A DNA stretch of 64,000 nucleotides, taken from positions 148,530 through 212,529 of the forward strand of contig PUQB01000297.1 in assembly GCA_003024785.1 (NCBI GenBank), in the 5' to 3' direction. Positions 11,737 through 23,959 of the stretch are shown in pieces. Both the position numbers and the translations under genes were made by a program. This stretch comes from Selaginella tamariscina. Taxonomy: Eukaryota; Streptophyta; Lycopodiopsida; Selaginellales; Selaginellaceae. The number at the start of each line of letters is the position of its first letter. The first letter of the stretch is position 1. The notes below the pieces were generated by a model, which worked only from the letters and a program-made list of their open reading frames with translations, did no database searches and was not told the origin of the DNA.

Positions 11737-12047
11737 TGTGATGATTTGATTATGTCACACGGATACAAATATAAATATAGATAAGGATCACTAAAGTTAG
11801 CCAAGTCTAAAATACGAATATGAATATGGATAAAAATCATTAAAGTTAACCAAGTCTAGGATAAGAATATGAATATGAATAAAGGTAACTAAAATTAAAT
11901 AAGTTCAGATTTGGCTTTTCTTATAATATTAAGGGTGATGTGATCAAGGTTAACTTTATAATTCAATGTCAATTTAAAAATAAGCCTCGTATTATTCTAA
12001 TTTTATAGTTCACTTTGTTTCATGTTTTTTTGACTTGATTCTTAACA
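11737..12047 (+). repeat. Gypsy A 3' LTR
   Basis: Begins TGTGATGATT within 20 bases of the last chromodomain codons and ends TTCTTAACA at 12047. It carries three diverged copies of a unit with AGGATCACTAAAGTTA and CCAAGTCTA, where the 5' LTR has two. Expansion or loss of this unit explains the length difference between the LTRs. Confidence 0.7.
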
Positions 12048-12089
12048 TAAAGTTATAAGAAATTTTAAAAATTTATTAAAAAATGTATG

Positions 12090-12176
12090 AGGGTGCCAAA
12101 ATTTGAACCTAGACTTAAGTCAATATAACATTCAAGAACCAAAACCTTTTCACATGTCATCGTCATAATTAACCCT
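12090..12176 (-). other. Degenerate tRNA-derived module beside Gypsy A
   Basis: On the minus strand it starts GAGGGTTAATTATG and ends with GGTTCAAATTTTGGCACCC, resembling type-1 modules with a decayed T stem. It lies 43 bases beyond the 3' end of Gypsy A, in the interrupted E module. Confidence 0.45.
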
Positions 12177-12179
12177 CTT

Positions 12180-15100
12180 TATTTGCGATTAAATAATTAA
12201 CAATTATTTTGCTGAAAATAGAATTGACCATGGTTTAAACACCATATAAATTATGATGATTTAAATTAGTAAATTTTAAATGAAATTATATAATGATTTT
12301 TAATTATTTTGAATTAAATCAAATGTATAAATTCAATTTTATATTCTTTAATTTTATGAATTCATTTTTAATTTATTTATTATAGAAATTAATAATATAT
12401 AGAGAGAGAGAGAGAGAATTAAAATTTATTATTCATGAATAATAAAACCATGGTCTAAACCATAAATATTAATTCAAAAAATTTAAAAACATATTAAATA
12501 ATTGAAAATTAAAATTGAGATTAAACTTGATAATTATATTTTAATAGTTAAATTTAAGGTTCATCTACGTGCTTTTAAGTTTGAAATGTAGGCTAGAGGT
12601 TTATATGAAGTGAGAGTTTATTAATTCGATTATAAATTTATTTTAATTTTTTATAATTTTCTTATAAGATTTTTACCAATTAAAAAATTAAGATTTAAAT
12701 TGTAATTGATTTTGAGACTTCTTTATGTGGGTCTATGCCACTTACTGCCTTTCACATCTTTTGTCATGTCAGTTTAAACGACAAGGTACTTGATGTGGAA
12801 GCAGTGAGGTGTTCGTTCCAAAACCTGCATTAATAAAAAAGAATTTAATGTTAAATTTTTATTAAATTATGTGATTATGTAAATTCTTTATAAATGAGTA
12901 TTTAGTTTGTGTATGTTTCTCTCTGTTTTTTAAATACAGAAGGTGTTTGTGCATTGTGTGTGTAAGCTTTTTTGCTAGCTGAGTCATCTAAAAGTGCCCA
13001 TAGCCCAGTATGTCCATAATATTGATAAAAGATGTATATGAGTATATGCACGTACATAGCAACAATCCCTTTTTAATTAATTAATTTAAGGAGAAGTAGC
13101 ATGCTCATGCTTTATAGTCACCTGTATGTGAATCAACCACATAAAATGTTAATACATACACATACAAATATAATACGTTGGACATAATTATATTTAAACT
13201 CGTTATTTTTCAAAATGGTTCATTTACCATACAATACTAGCACTTTCTACACCACTACTTAGGGATAGTATTTATTATCATTTTTAAAACTTCATTTAAA
13301 TTAAAATGCATGCTAATTCATATTTTCCATATATTATTGTTTTGTAAAATTACTTTTTTCAGAATTGAAATAAATTTTATGTTATCTAACTAAGATATAT
13401 CTTTAAATTATACTTTATCTTAAATTTAAGTATATTCTTAAGTTTTCTAACAGTTTCTTAGAACATAACCTCATAATATACTTTATTTGACTTATTTTAA
13501 ATTAAAATATCATTATAATTTTTAATCTTCTTACAATGATCATTTCCATTTAATTAAATTATATGTTGCATGCTAGAATCCTAAACCACCCACTTCAGAA
13601 CACGTGGGTATACTTAACATACAGGGAAACACAAGAAACATTTTAAAGTCTGTTTATACATAAACAAAATAACTTAAGAAGTTTATATACATAAACAATT
13701 AATTATATAGAAAGAGAGAGACACACTGTACTGTTTATGGTCTCCTACATATAAACACACATACAAGAGTTTACTTAATATAAAATATAAATATCATTTA
13801 TATATTTCTAAAAGGGGGTAGTGATTAATTATTGTTGTTTCGATAATTGCAAGAGGCTATTATTTGCTAACTTGAAATTTGATTTAAATCTCAACATCTT
13901 AATATCTTTTTACATGCTCTATTTTACTATTTTTAAATGTTCAGTAACTGTACAGAAATGATTATTGGTGTAAATAAATAACACACCACAATACCTATTT
14001 ATATAATTTAATTATATATATATATATAATAACAAATAATATGTAAAGTTAAACATTACAATCGTTCGGAGGCTACAAACTTTCTTTAGAACTTGGTAAC
14101 CGAGTCATCCGGCCACAAACTTTCGTAGGACCGTATTGACATCTGTTGAACTTCAGTTCTTTAGATTGAAAGGTAATGCAAACAGTTCCAAAACCTGTAA
14201 TTAATATACACATACAATCTATGTGCAATAGGTAGCATACATACGTATATATTTACAAATACATATAGATAAAGGGAAGTTATAAACTCATGTTGCTATA
14301 TATTATGCATAATTTTTTTATAACTATTAACTATTCTTCAGTCACCTCTTAGTCTAAAAAAAAAAAGATGTTACAAACAAGATACACACACAATAAAACT
14401 TTCTTCAACAAATAATTAAATAGTAAAAAGAAAATCGCATAATTATTTAGTATATGCTTACATAGCACAAAGTCTTAAAGTTTTTTTTGTATAAATATTA
14501 TTATACATAACATTAATATGTAAAAAGTAAAGCAAACTGCCTTGTTAAATATGTACATACACAGGTGATTTATAAATATATACGCATCTACACAATAGTC
14601 ACATGTAATCTCTCTTTAATTACATTTATATACTCAGGTAATATACATATAATTATGTTGTATACATACAGATATATACATATGTATGGATATTGTAGAA
14701 CAATGTACCCATGATATGTGACTGTAATTTTGATGGTATGCACACATCAAAATATTTATTTGTATTGCACATACATAAACATAAAGAGTATGCATATATA
14801 TAATATATATATATAACATATCCTTATAGGAATTAAAGGAATCTAATTTAATAGTTAACGACCCACTTAAGGATGCACTATAATGTCTGTTGTGCGACGT
14901 GTGTAGATACGTAAAGTATGTATTCACAATGCATACACACACGATACACATATGCATAAATAGATAGATACAATATACCAATTTAAAAATTAATGCATTA
15001 AATCATGTTAATTTGTTAACGGGCTGGCTATTTTTTTTTAATTTAACAAATGAGTCGTCGGAAGTTAACGAGTCAACAAATGAATAGTAATTTATAAGGA

Positions 15101-15480
15101 ATTCAATTGAATTTGTTATGAATCCATTTGTTTCACAACAAACTCAATTTAAATCACCACCAACTCATTAGGTTTATGGCGAACCAATTAAAATTATTTT
15201 GCATTCTTTTTCGACATATGTATCTCATTTTATGAAATATTTAATATTTTAAGATTTTAGTTAAATAAAAGAGTTAATTGCCTATGACTATGGGGTTAAA
15301 CCCACACACATCAAATAGGAGGATGATTTTAAATCATACCCTCACACTACTTGGCCAAACCGGATAAATAATTTTAGAGAAAACGTTACATATTTAGTAA
15401 TGATTTTTAGTTATTTATCCATGTGTAGATAATACATGTTCTGTTACATGCCATCTATCCAAAAAGCTGCATTAATAGGG
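12180..15480. repeat. Diverged module block, no genes
   Basis: AT-rich DNA. Bases 12180-12800 show nothing recognisable except a short GA run at 12398-12416. About 12830-13560 resembles parts of A and S. A weak tRNA-like start, GGGGGTAGTGATTAATTA, lies at 13815. Bases 14050-15440 follow the order B-L-C, with the B landmark GAACTTGGTA (near 14090), L landmarks near 14270 and 14890, and C near 14960. The frame at 14634-14981 on the minus strand lies inside L and is not a gene. Confidence 0.5.
15287..15362 (-). other. tRNA-derived module, type 2, degenerate
   Basis: On the minus strand, a GTTTGGCCAAGTAGTGTGAGG start and a TGGGTTTAACCCCATA end, matching type-2 modules but with TTTAACC in place of the B-box TTCAAAC. 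It lies in the diverged module C. Confidence 0.5.
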
Positions 15481-15959
15481 ATGCAACATTAAATTTGTCT
15501 AGTCCTAACAAATGGCACCTCCATATGTTATGTCTGATGGGCCCACAGTGATAAAAGTATATTTACACTTGAAAGATTTTTTTCGTTAATTTTTTTTAAA
15601 CAACTTTATGTTCAAATTAATTAAGCTAGCTAACTTGAATACAGGGTGTGCGCTTACAACTAATTAAGGTTTAAGTTATACTGTCCAAATCAAGTGACTT
15701 GAATTTAGTAAATTATTTCACCTTAATGTTACTTATAACTAATGTCATCAAAATATTGCGAACATCAAACAATATTTCAACTACATTTCATCTTTGATTC
15801 AGCTACTTAACATATTTATCGTCATGTTCACCGAAAAAACGAAGAGACAGGTTGCCATGCAACTAGCAAACACCATTTACAACGCTTAGGAAGGAGTCGC
15901 AGTGGATTGGATGGACTGCTTAGGCACTACATAATTCCAGCCTTGACCTACGGTATTTA

Positions 15960-17200
15960 CATGATTGAGAATGGGACGGAGCAAAGGCTCCCATGGTCGA
16001 TCACATCAGTGTTATGACCGTCAGCCTGATCAACCGAACTCCAACTCCAATACCAGTGCAGCTTCAATTTGGCAAGATAGGTGACATGAAAGAGGGCAAG
16101 TGGGCTGGCAAGCAAGAGGGAACAACTAGAGACCTCGGAGTCGCCATGGAAGAGGGTGAGAGACAACACATCTCGGAGCAGGAACAACCCAGGTACATAA
16201 AACCCCACGAGAAGGCCGGAAACCCCCGACCATGAAACCCATACTAGCAATGCCTATGGCAGTAGGTCCCCATTACCATCGGATTCAACACAAGGAGCGG
16301 CCAAAAACCCTGCAAGACCATCACAACTGGTCAACCCGGAGGAAGATTTTGAGAATGCGTTTGATGACACCTACTAGCATTTTCATGCCAACGGGTGGTG
16401 GGCTTCATTGGGCCTCCTCCAACTTGCAGAAGCCTTGAACGAATTGAGGAAGCAGTGGCGGTGTACAACAATCTGGACCTCACTGGTATAGCCAAGGAGC
16501 ACAATGACATAGTAGATAAGCTTACAAAACGGTGTCGGGCCGCACAGAAAGAAGCCAAGGAATACAAAGAACGGCTCCTTCATGGAATCTAGTAGTGGGA
16601 GATCATAGAGATGAGTCAGAAGTACTCAAAGACCAATACAGGCACGACCATGAGCATGCCATAGCAGTGAAAGAGCAACAAACCACGAGCTTGAAACAAG
16701 GCTCGAGCAAAGGAAGAGGGAGCTCAGAGAAACCCAAGAGGAGCTATAGCAGTGCATCTCCTAGCTTATAGGGCAAAATTGGGAGTTGTCCGAGGCCAAG
16801 GCAAAGCTTGCGACCCATCCGAAAGGGACCAAACCAAAGGGACAAAGGGCAATTATCCCACCCTAGGGGAGGAGCGCGTTGAAGGGCAGCAGCTCAGCAA
16901 GACCAGCTATGAGCCACCATCAAGGAGCTAAAGGAACAACTTAGCAACATGCCCAACTTCTCGTAGTCAGGGAGCAAAAGCTACAAAACACGCACAAGTG
17001 AGTTTAGAAGTTGGAGACACAACTGCACAAACCCATGAGCAATAGGCAAGGAATGAGGCTAAGCTATAGGGGGCTACCAAGCTGCGAGATGCCACAATTG
17101 CCGCCTTGAAGCTGAAGTTGGCTGCAGTAGAGAATGAAGCTGCCACCTATCACAAGCACTATGGCATAGGCTAGGGGGGAGTGCATGGCCCAAGGACGTG
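15960..17200 (+). pseudogene. Unidentified degenerate coding tract with coiled-coil character
   Basis: This GC-richer island contrasts with its AT-rich surroundings. Short open pieces, broken by stops and frame changes, keep a consistent flavour: an acidic stretch NPEEDFENAFDD (about 16336), LLQLAEALNELRKQW (about 16420), then charged heptad-like pieces such as AKEHNDIVDKL, HELETRLEQRKRELRE (about 16690) and ATIAALKLKLAAVENEAA (about 17090). This suggests a long coiled coil. I cannot assign a family. A gag-like or structural gene of a retroelement is possible because an LTR-like stretch follows, but no polymerase domain is present. Confidence 0.4.
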
Positions 17201-17459
17201 CCAACAAGTAAGTTTGGGCATCTGGTTAATAGTGGGTTGACCATCGTCAAATAACTAGATGACGCAAACTAACGGTAGGCAGAAGGGAGGCCAAATGACT
17301 GAGCGAGGGGTGTACAGCGGGTACTAACTAAAAAAGATGGCTGTGAGGTGTGATGATAGAGGTTAGATCCGATCGTTCAGATCAACCACCAAGATAACTA
17401 AAGGCAACACTTGTGAGGGAGGTGCATTAAATAGGACAAGACCCAATCATAGGGCAGCG

Positions 17460-17760
17460 GACCATGGGGAGGTGCCACTTGGGCCTATGACCTAGTACCA
17501 GCCGACCAACTATTTAAGCAGGAAGGTAAGTAGTGGGTCGAGGTCCTTCTAGTCGATCTTCTTGTGTACATCTTGTTTCGGCCACCTCTAGGGGAAGGGG
17601 CCACCTTTGTATTTCAAAAGAGGCAATATATAAATCTCTCTTCTGTCTACTATTGCCACCTCCCCAAATCCCCCTTCTCCCTCTCCTTATATGGCTTCCT
17701 CATCCGAGGAGGCACCATCACTACTAGAAGGGAGCTCCATCCCACCGGTACATAGACACT
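17460..17760 (+). other. Possible promoter or LTR-like stretch
   Basis: Contains CTATTTAAGCAGGAAGG near 17511, a TATA-box-like motif, followed by pyrimidine-rich sequence and a short purine block near 17590. Such a layout occurs in LTRs and plant promoters. No matching second copy is in the window, so an LTR cannot be shown. The two short overlapping frames here have no recognisable product. Confidence 0.2.
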
Positions 17761-18089
17761 CACATCATCCAAGTAGAGGCCATCATCTCATCTTCCTGTA
17801 CATCCCAAAGTAACGGCCAGACTCCTAGCTTGGAATCCTGGGATTGGCATTGGCAACAATGTTATGGTGGCCATCGAGGCTACTTAAGTCACCCCACATA
17901 TGCCTTGCGGAGTCCCAACAACCAGCACATGTCTCGATTTGTTAGCACTGCCTAACAACCTCCACATCCCCCCATGTTGCTATTCTGTGGTCACCCTCTA
18001 TTAGTTGATTGCCCTGGGTCTCGAACTCTTTCCAGGGATGCCACTTGTGCATGCTGTCTATCCACTTTACTGGTGGTCGCATGACCGCC

Positions 18090-18280
18090 AACCATCACGT
18101 GGGTTTAAAATTATGGATGGTTATTGATGGAGTCAACGACCTCAATAGTGCCATATGGGTTTAGGATTTAAGGTGACTCTTAATGAGCAATAGATTTAAA
18201 ATTTATGGTGAACGTTAATAAAGTCAATGGTCTCGATAGTGTCACGTGGGTTTAAAATTTAGAATGGCCGTTGATGGGGC
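18090..18280. repeat. Degenerate tandem repeat with CACGTGGGTTTAAAATT core
   Basis: Four imperfect blocks share CACGTGGGTTTAAAATT or a decayed form, a GGTGACTNTTAATG-like middle and GTCAACGACCTCAATAGTG or a decayed form. Block length varies from about 40 to 60 bases. No coding role is seen. Confidence 0.55.
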
Positions 18281-18299
18281 GTTTATACACCCACACATA

Positions 18300-19479
18300 G
18301 ACACACACATTGAATAAATTTATTAGTTTAGATAGTTAATCCCACCATTTGGGCATGTGGCCCCATCCTACAATTGACCTTATACAAAAAGTTTATTGTG
18401 TGTTCGTGCCATCCAACAACCATCCTAATCCTTAAACTCACATGTCACTATTGGGGTTGATGAATCAAGCATGGGTTATGAATGGGGATAGCTTAGGATT
18501 AAGGATAATAATTGGCTTAAGAGTAATTCACCAGGTTAAAGAATTAAGGTTAGGAATAAACTAGGGTCCAACTTAAAAATAAACTCATCAAATTAGGCAC
18601 TAAGGGTTCAACTTAAAAAGTGGCAGCCAAAATTGTGCTTTCTTAACCCATGTGAGATTTAGGTATAACATCGAAAGTAACGTTTGCTTTATGAGTCATC
18701 GTGTTAAGAATAATAATTGAGTTAATGATTCTTAAATAATTAATCTCATGCATAAGTAAACTTAAGAAAATGTGTAATTCACACGTGTGTGTATCTTGTA
18801 TGCAATGTATTTACGTGCTTTCATGTTGGAAAATGCTCAATGGCACTTGCAGGCTTTCACACACACACAAACACACACACACACAATACATGTAATTGAT
18901 CCACACCTATATTTTTCATGATATACGTATGTAGAGAAAGATTATAATCGTATTAAAAAGGAGTATTTGTATATAAGATAATATATTAAATATAATTGTA
19001 TTAAAAGAGTTAGCAAAGAGCTTTAATTTGCAGGGGAGGTTCAATCTTGAACACTTTCTAAACAACATTACTTTATTTATTTATAGATGGTGACTCGAAA
19101 ACCGGGTACCCCTATTTTATTTTTATTTTTATTTTCTTGATGTTTTTATTTTTATTTTTTGCTTCCTTACTTTCATTGTTGTTTCGTATGGATGCATATA
19201 TATAAAGATATAATATTCTGTTTAAAATATAAATTTTTATATAATGCACTAGATAGAACAGACATAAAGATTGATATATGCATGTATAACACATTACCTG
19301 AACAATACTAAATTATTAATATTAGAGGGTTAATTTGATAATTTCATTAATACAGCAACATACCATCAAGGTACGGAAAGAGACTTTTCATATTCTTGTG
19401 TACGGCTAATGTTTTGTCATCAATTGCAAATAAGTGTGATGCATATGTATTAAAAAAAATACAGTTTAATCCAACAGTT
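18300..19479. other. Intergenic AT-rich DNA
   Basis: No gene seen. Bases 18470-18790 resemble 46.43-46.64 kb and, inverted, 53.22-53.47 kb, with repeated TTAAGAATAATAATTGAGTTA-like phrases, so they form another low-complexity dispersed family. A CA run lies at about 18860-18885. The lysine-rich frame at 19112-19294 on the minus strand reflects AAAATA repeats. Confidence 0.5.
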
Positions 19480-19633
19480 TTAGATGTACAGTGTTAATTT
19501 AATAATCTTCTATAATACACTTTATGAATAATAAAATAGAGCGTGTGTGCACACACATGCATTATGTATAGCCACAATCTTGGTTCTGCACATAATTAGC
19601 ATGCAAATCATATAATTTATTTTTGTGAATAAA

Positions 19634-19705
19634 GCTAGTTTGCCCAAGTGGTTTAAAACGAAGATGACTTACAAATCATCTGCAGGTTCAAACTCCATGG
19701 CTAGC
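19634..19705 (+). other. tRNA-like sequence, possible SINE head
   Basis: A 72-base segment with a seven-pair acceptor stem GCTAGTT/GGCTAGC (two G-U pairs), TGCCCAAGTGG in the A-box position, an anticodon-like hairpin AGATGA/TCATCT with TAC in the loop, and a B-box-like GGTTCAAACTCC whose T stem is poor. The sequence is absent from the paralogous A module near base 190, so it arrived as an insertion. About 150 bases follow that are also missing from the paralog. This fits a SINE with a tRNA head, but no target duplication is clear. Confidence 0.5.
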
Positions 19706-19761
19706 ATCATAATTTATTAAGTATTACATATATTTATCCAAGTATTGCATTTATAAGGAAC

Positions 19762-19819
19762 AATATGCTCCTTCTGTTGTTTAAAAGTATAATATGCTCC
19801 TTTTGTTATTTAAAAGTAT
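19762..19819. repeat. 29-bp tandem duplication in the putative SINE body
   Basis: Two adjacent 29-base copies starting AATATGCTCCTT, differing at two positions. They lie in the insertion that separates this A module from its copy at the window start. Confidence 0.85.
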
Positions 19820-20965
19820 GGGTTTCTGACCAGACATTTCAAATTTAATATGACTCAGATCAACTGATTCGCAGGTATGCACTTAGATTTGGCTGATTTG
19901 CATGTATGACTGTGGGTAAGTGACTAGTGAGGCATTGCCCTTCTGCTAAATATAAATCATTATTTAAAATGATTAGATTTATTTTTAGTCTTACATATCG
20001 AACTTCATTTGTAATCCGTTGTAAAGCCTATACTTTTTTGGTTATGTTATAGTAATAAACCACAAATCCTCTTAAAGCTTATACACAACAAATAATATGT
20101 AAATAAGTAGATTGATTTGTTACATATATTATATATGGTTATACATACATAATTAAATACATATATTTTAAAATTTCCCAATAAAGCTATGTATGTGTGT
20201 CTATATTATAAAAGTAGACAAAACACCAAAAAAACTCCTGTATTACATGGTTATGAATATATGTTTTTTGTTATATAAAGTGTTTTATAAATTTTAATTT
20301 ATGCATCATTATAAATTGTATGGGAAGATCTGTCATATATATATATATATAAACACACACAATAAAATAGACTTTAAGAATATATTAATAATTATTATAT
20401 GTGATAAGAACAAGTAAAAATAAATTAAACAATTATAAATAAATTGACTACATATAATGCTTTCATATTATTCTAATGAAGTCCTATAAACATTCGTTAC
20501 ACACATTAAATGTAAAAACGTTTTTCAATTAAGAAGAATTTTAATGTAAATTTTGATTATATGTGATACATGTAGAATTTTATAAATGAGTATTTACGTA
20601 CATGTATACTTCTATTTTTTAATACATGTGTGAGAGAGTGTTAGTATATATATGATTTATGTGTATGTTAGAAAATAAAATTTAAAAGAATAAAAAATTA
20701 TTTATTTACTTATCATGGAATATATGTGTGTGAATTTTGAAAAGTTATATAAATTAAAAAAAAAACACGTTAGAAAATAAATAAATTATGAAGAGTATTA
20801 CTTATGTATATAAAAATATTTGTTTTATATATACACTATATAATTAATGTTTTTCGTGCATCAGCACTTATAATTTAAATTACTTAAAGAATACTCGTTG
20901 AATTATCTCAAGACATGTTGCTGTGTATTAGGAATAGGAATCGATTAATATTTATAAGTCGATAA

Positions 20966-21063
20966 GGGGGTGTAGCGGTTAATCGGACGATTTGCAGGCG
21001 ACGGTTCGAGTCTGGGCCTTTATATACTGACTTGACATCCGGGTTCAAGTCCCGGCACCTCCA
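20966..21063 (+). other. tRNA-derived module, type 1 (least decayed long form)
   Basis: A 97-base body plus A. Acceptor strands are GGGGGTG (20966-20972) and CACCTCC (21056-21062). The T-arm CCGGG/CCCGG encloses TTCAAGT. There are two B-box-like motifs, GGTTCGAGTC at 21003-21012 and GGTTCAAGTCC at 21042-21052. A TAGCGGTTAATCGG motif sits at the A-box position. The doubled B box and the lack of a standard anticodon arm argue against an ordinary tRNA gene. Confidence 0.75.
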
Positions 21064-22463
21064 TTTTTACTTTTTTAAGTATGAAAATATTTTTTATATT
21101 AAATCAAATAATGTAGATTATATATAATTAGAGTACTACTTAATTATATATGTACTAAAGTTTAAATGTTTTCTAGTAACAAGCTCCATGTTTCATACCT
21201 AAAACGTTTAAATTAAAAAATTAAAATATCCATATATATCTTGTATCATAAGCTATTATTTTATATTATAATATTTTTATGATTAAAATTAAAAATTAAA
21301 TTAAATTTAAATTAGCAAATCCTCTCATTATCGATAACTAATTAAACACATGATATTATTAAAATATTATAATTTTCTTAAATTTCTTTTTTAAACTTTA
21401 AATACCATCAAATTATAATTTTTGTAAAATTATTATTTTTTAAAGTTAAATTAAAATTGAAGTTATTCAACTATGCTATATTCTTAGACTATACTTTATC
21501 TTAAATAGAATATATTCTTAACATATTTTAACCATTTCTTAAATAAAATTTATTAATTAAGACATATTAACTTCATACTATACTTTATTACTGACTTATT
21601 ATAAATTAAGATATTTAAAAAGAAAATTATAATTATTATTTCCATTTCAATTAAACTATATGTTACATGTTGAGATTCTAAACCATCCATTCCCAATATA
21701 GAAAAATCACTTGCGTGCATAATGATATGAAAGTGAGCATTTTCTACTTCAAATGCATGAAACATAAAAAGAAATATTATAAATATGTTTGTGTAGAAAT
21801 GTTGTATCTTTGTGAAATTGAATATTATTTGTTGTGTTATGTACACCTTATAGTGACCATAGTTTATGTATCAACATAAGATGTATGCACACACACACAC
21901 ATGCATATGGTGTGTATTGCTTGTTGGGCACAACACACATGCATACACATCTAATATTAAAGAAAAAAAATGTGTATTTATGTGTGAAAAATGGAATTGT
22001 AATTTACATTTCATTTTAAAATAATTTCCTTTAAATGACTTATTTATATGAATAATTTAAATAATAAATGTACAAGTAAGTCAAATCAAATTTCTTTTTT
22101 TAAACATAAAACGTGTAATTTACACTATCTGATCTGTATAAAGGCATGTGCTTGACGCACCATTAAACATGTAGACGATGTCAGCCCTTTACATATATTC
22201 CAGAAGTTAAGAGAGTATGCTCGTACACTCAAACATTAAGTAAGTGCTTTTTTATGATACATTTTTGGTATCTTAAATAAATTTGATTATATAATTTAGT
22301 GCTAATTAAATTTAAATCTCTTTAAATCAATCAATATCATTTAATACAATCATTGTTAATTAACTTTATTAATCTTTAAAAGTGCAAACTCTGCATTTAA
22401 AATGTAAATTTTGCACCCCAAAATAAGCACTACATTAAGTTAAGAATACATCCCATACAAAGC

Positions 22464-22533
22464 AGGGTGTAGTGATTAATTACAGTATTCTATTTAAATA
22501 AATGCAAGCGGAAGTTCAAATCCTAGCACCCCA
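22464..22533 (+). other. tRNA-derived module, type 3, in module B
   Basis: About 70 bases, close to normal tRNA length. It starts AGGGTGTAGTGATTAATTAC and ends AGTTCAAATCCTAGCACCCCA. Its two ends can pair as an acceptor stem (GGGTGT with GCACCC). It resembles a shortened type-1 module without the internal second B box. Paralogs lie at 54116 (plus) and 60299 (minus). Confidence 0.6.
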
Positions 22534-23479
22534 ATATCTATTTTAAATGCTTTATTTTATTATTTTTTAATGTTTAGTAAATGTGTAATGTATTACGAAC
22601 TATTGTTGATATAAATAAATAACACAACCACAAACCTCTTAAAGCTTGTTTATATATACATAACAAATAATATGTAATTAAGTAAACTTGGTACAATTGC
22701 TTGGGTAGGTTATAAGTTTTTTTAAGAACTTGGTACATAGCCGAGTCATCTGCCATGTGACACACTACTCGTAGCACTATATTTGCATCCGTTTGAACTC
22801 CAGTTCTTTGAGTTGGCAAGTATGACCGCTTAGATTTCCAACTCTTTAGGGATCTTAGCTTCTATATTAACTGGTTTGTCTTCAATGCAAACAATGCCAA
22901 AATCTGTAATTACTTATTATATATACACATACACTCTCTATATATAACAGGTCATACATATGTATATATATACAAATACATACATATAGATAGGGGAAGT
23001 TGTAAACTCACATGGTTTATTTACACAATTATCCATATACTTCTTTCTGAGTCTAAAATAAAATAAAGATGTTATAAACAAAATACACACCTGATAAACC
23101 TTCCTTCAACAAATAATAATAAAATCAATGCAGATTTAATATAAGTTTACATAGCAACCACAGAACCCTTAAAGTTATTTGTATAAATAATTATATACAT
23201 TAATTACCACTTCTATACTATCACGACATGTGTAGATATGTAAAGTATGTATTCACAATGTATACACACAATATACATACACACATGCACCACATATACA
23301 TAAATAGACAAATTAATATAATATATAGTCATTTAAAACTCAATGTATTAAACTATGTTGGTTTGTTAATATAAGCATTTCATTTTATAAAATATTTTGT
23401 TATATTAGGATTTTGGTTATTTGACAAATAATATCAAATAATATCTTATGTTACCACTTAACTGTGTGCAAAACAATAT

Positions 23480-23551
23480 CTATGGGGTCTAAACCCACGC
23501 AAATCAAACAAGAGGATTGATTTTAAATTGTACCATTAGGTCAAACCAAAC
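23480..23551 (-). other. tRNA-derived module, type 2, in module C
   Basis: On the minus strand it ends TGGGTTTAGACCCCATAG, a decayed B box, and starts GTTTGACCTAATGGTAC. About ten bases of the GTGGTGTGAG segment seen in other copies are deleted. Confidence 0.5.
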
Positions 23552-23959
23552 AAAATAGTTTTAAAAGAAACGAATAAGTGTTGATATTTATTTATTTACA
23601 TTTCATAAAAGAGGTTAATTATCCAATGTAAAGTGTCCATGTGTAGATAATTACATGCTTGGTATCTTTTTGCATTTTTGGCACAATTTAGAGTGTGGCC
23701 ACTGTTAAGATCAAAAAATAACAAATAATTAGTGTATTCGCCAGTGAACAATAATATGCTGTGGGAGGGTAGTTTTCCGATTATAATAAAATTTATAAGA
23801 AAATTACCAATTTAAATAAGGCTATTTTAAATCATTTTTTTGACATAAATATTATTTCATTCCGGTAAGTCCTTTATTCATTTTCCATACCAACAAAGTA
23901 TCTCAGTGTCAAAGAGGGATCTTTATATAGCTTATAAACTTTTATGACTAGTTTACATA

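Larger units (their letters stand above)
6756..12047 (+). mobile_element. Gypsy A: degenerate chromodomain Ty3/gypsy retrotransposon
   Basis: A 5.3 kb element with related LTRs at both ends and, between them, fragments of gag, protease, reverse transcriptase, RNase H, integrase and a chromodomain, in the standard Ty3/gypsy order on the plus strand. Every domain is broken by stops or frame changes, so it is long dead. Five bases flank each side, GAAAG at 6751-6755 and TAAAG at 12048-12052, a target duplication with one mismatch. The uninterrupted paralog near 4760 confirms the junctions. The chromodomain tail has an FHRKYLDKP-type motif, as in Tcn1-like or fungal-type chromoviruses known from mosses and lycophytes. 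That placement is an inference. Confidence 0.88.
19480..23950 (+). repeat. Parental module array A-S-B-L-C
   Basis: The longest uninterrupted module order in the window. A spans 19.48-21.14 kb, with a small insertion at 19.63-19.85 kb. S spans 21.14-21.96 kb, B 21.96-22.97 kb, L 22.97-23.30 kb and C 23.30-23.95 kb. A and S are a direct copy of bases 1-2600. After S, where the first copy turns back into an inverted A, this copy goes on into B. The frames at 21553-21846 and 22574-22819 (minus) and 21834-22019 (plus) fall in S and B and are not conserved as proteins. Confidence 0.75.

Noticed and set aside
14634-14981. 115-residue minus-strand open frame
   Set aside because: It lies in diverged module L, is rich in Ile/Tyr/His from AT-rich and CA-repeat DNA, and the paralogs do not keep the frame.
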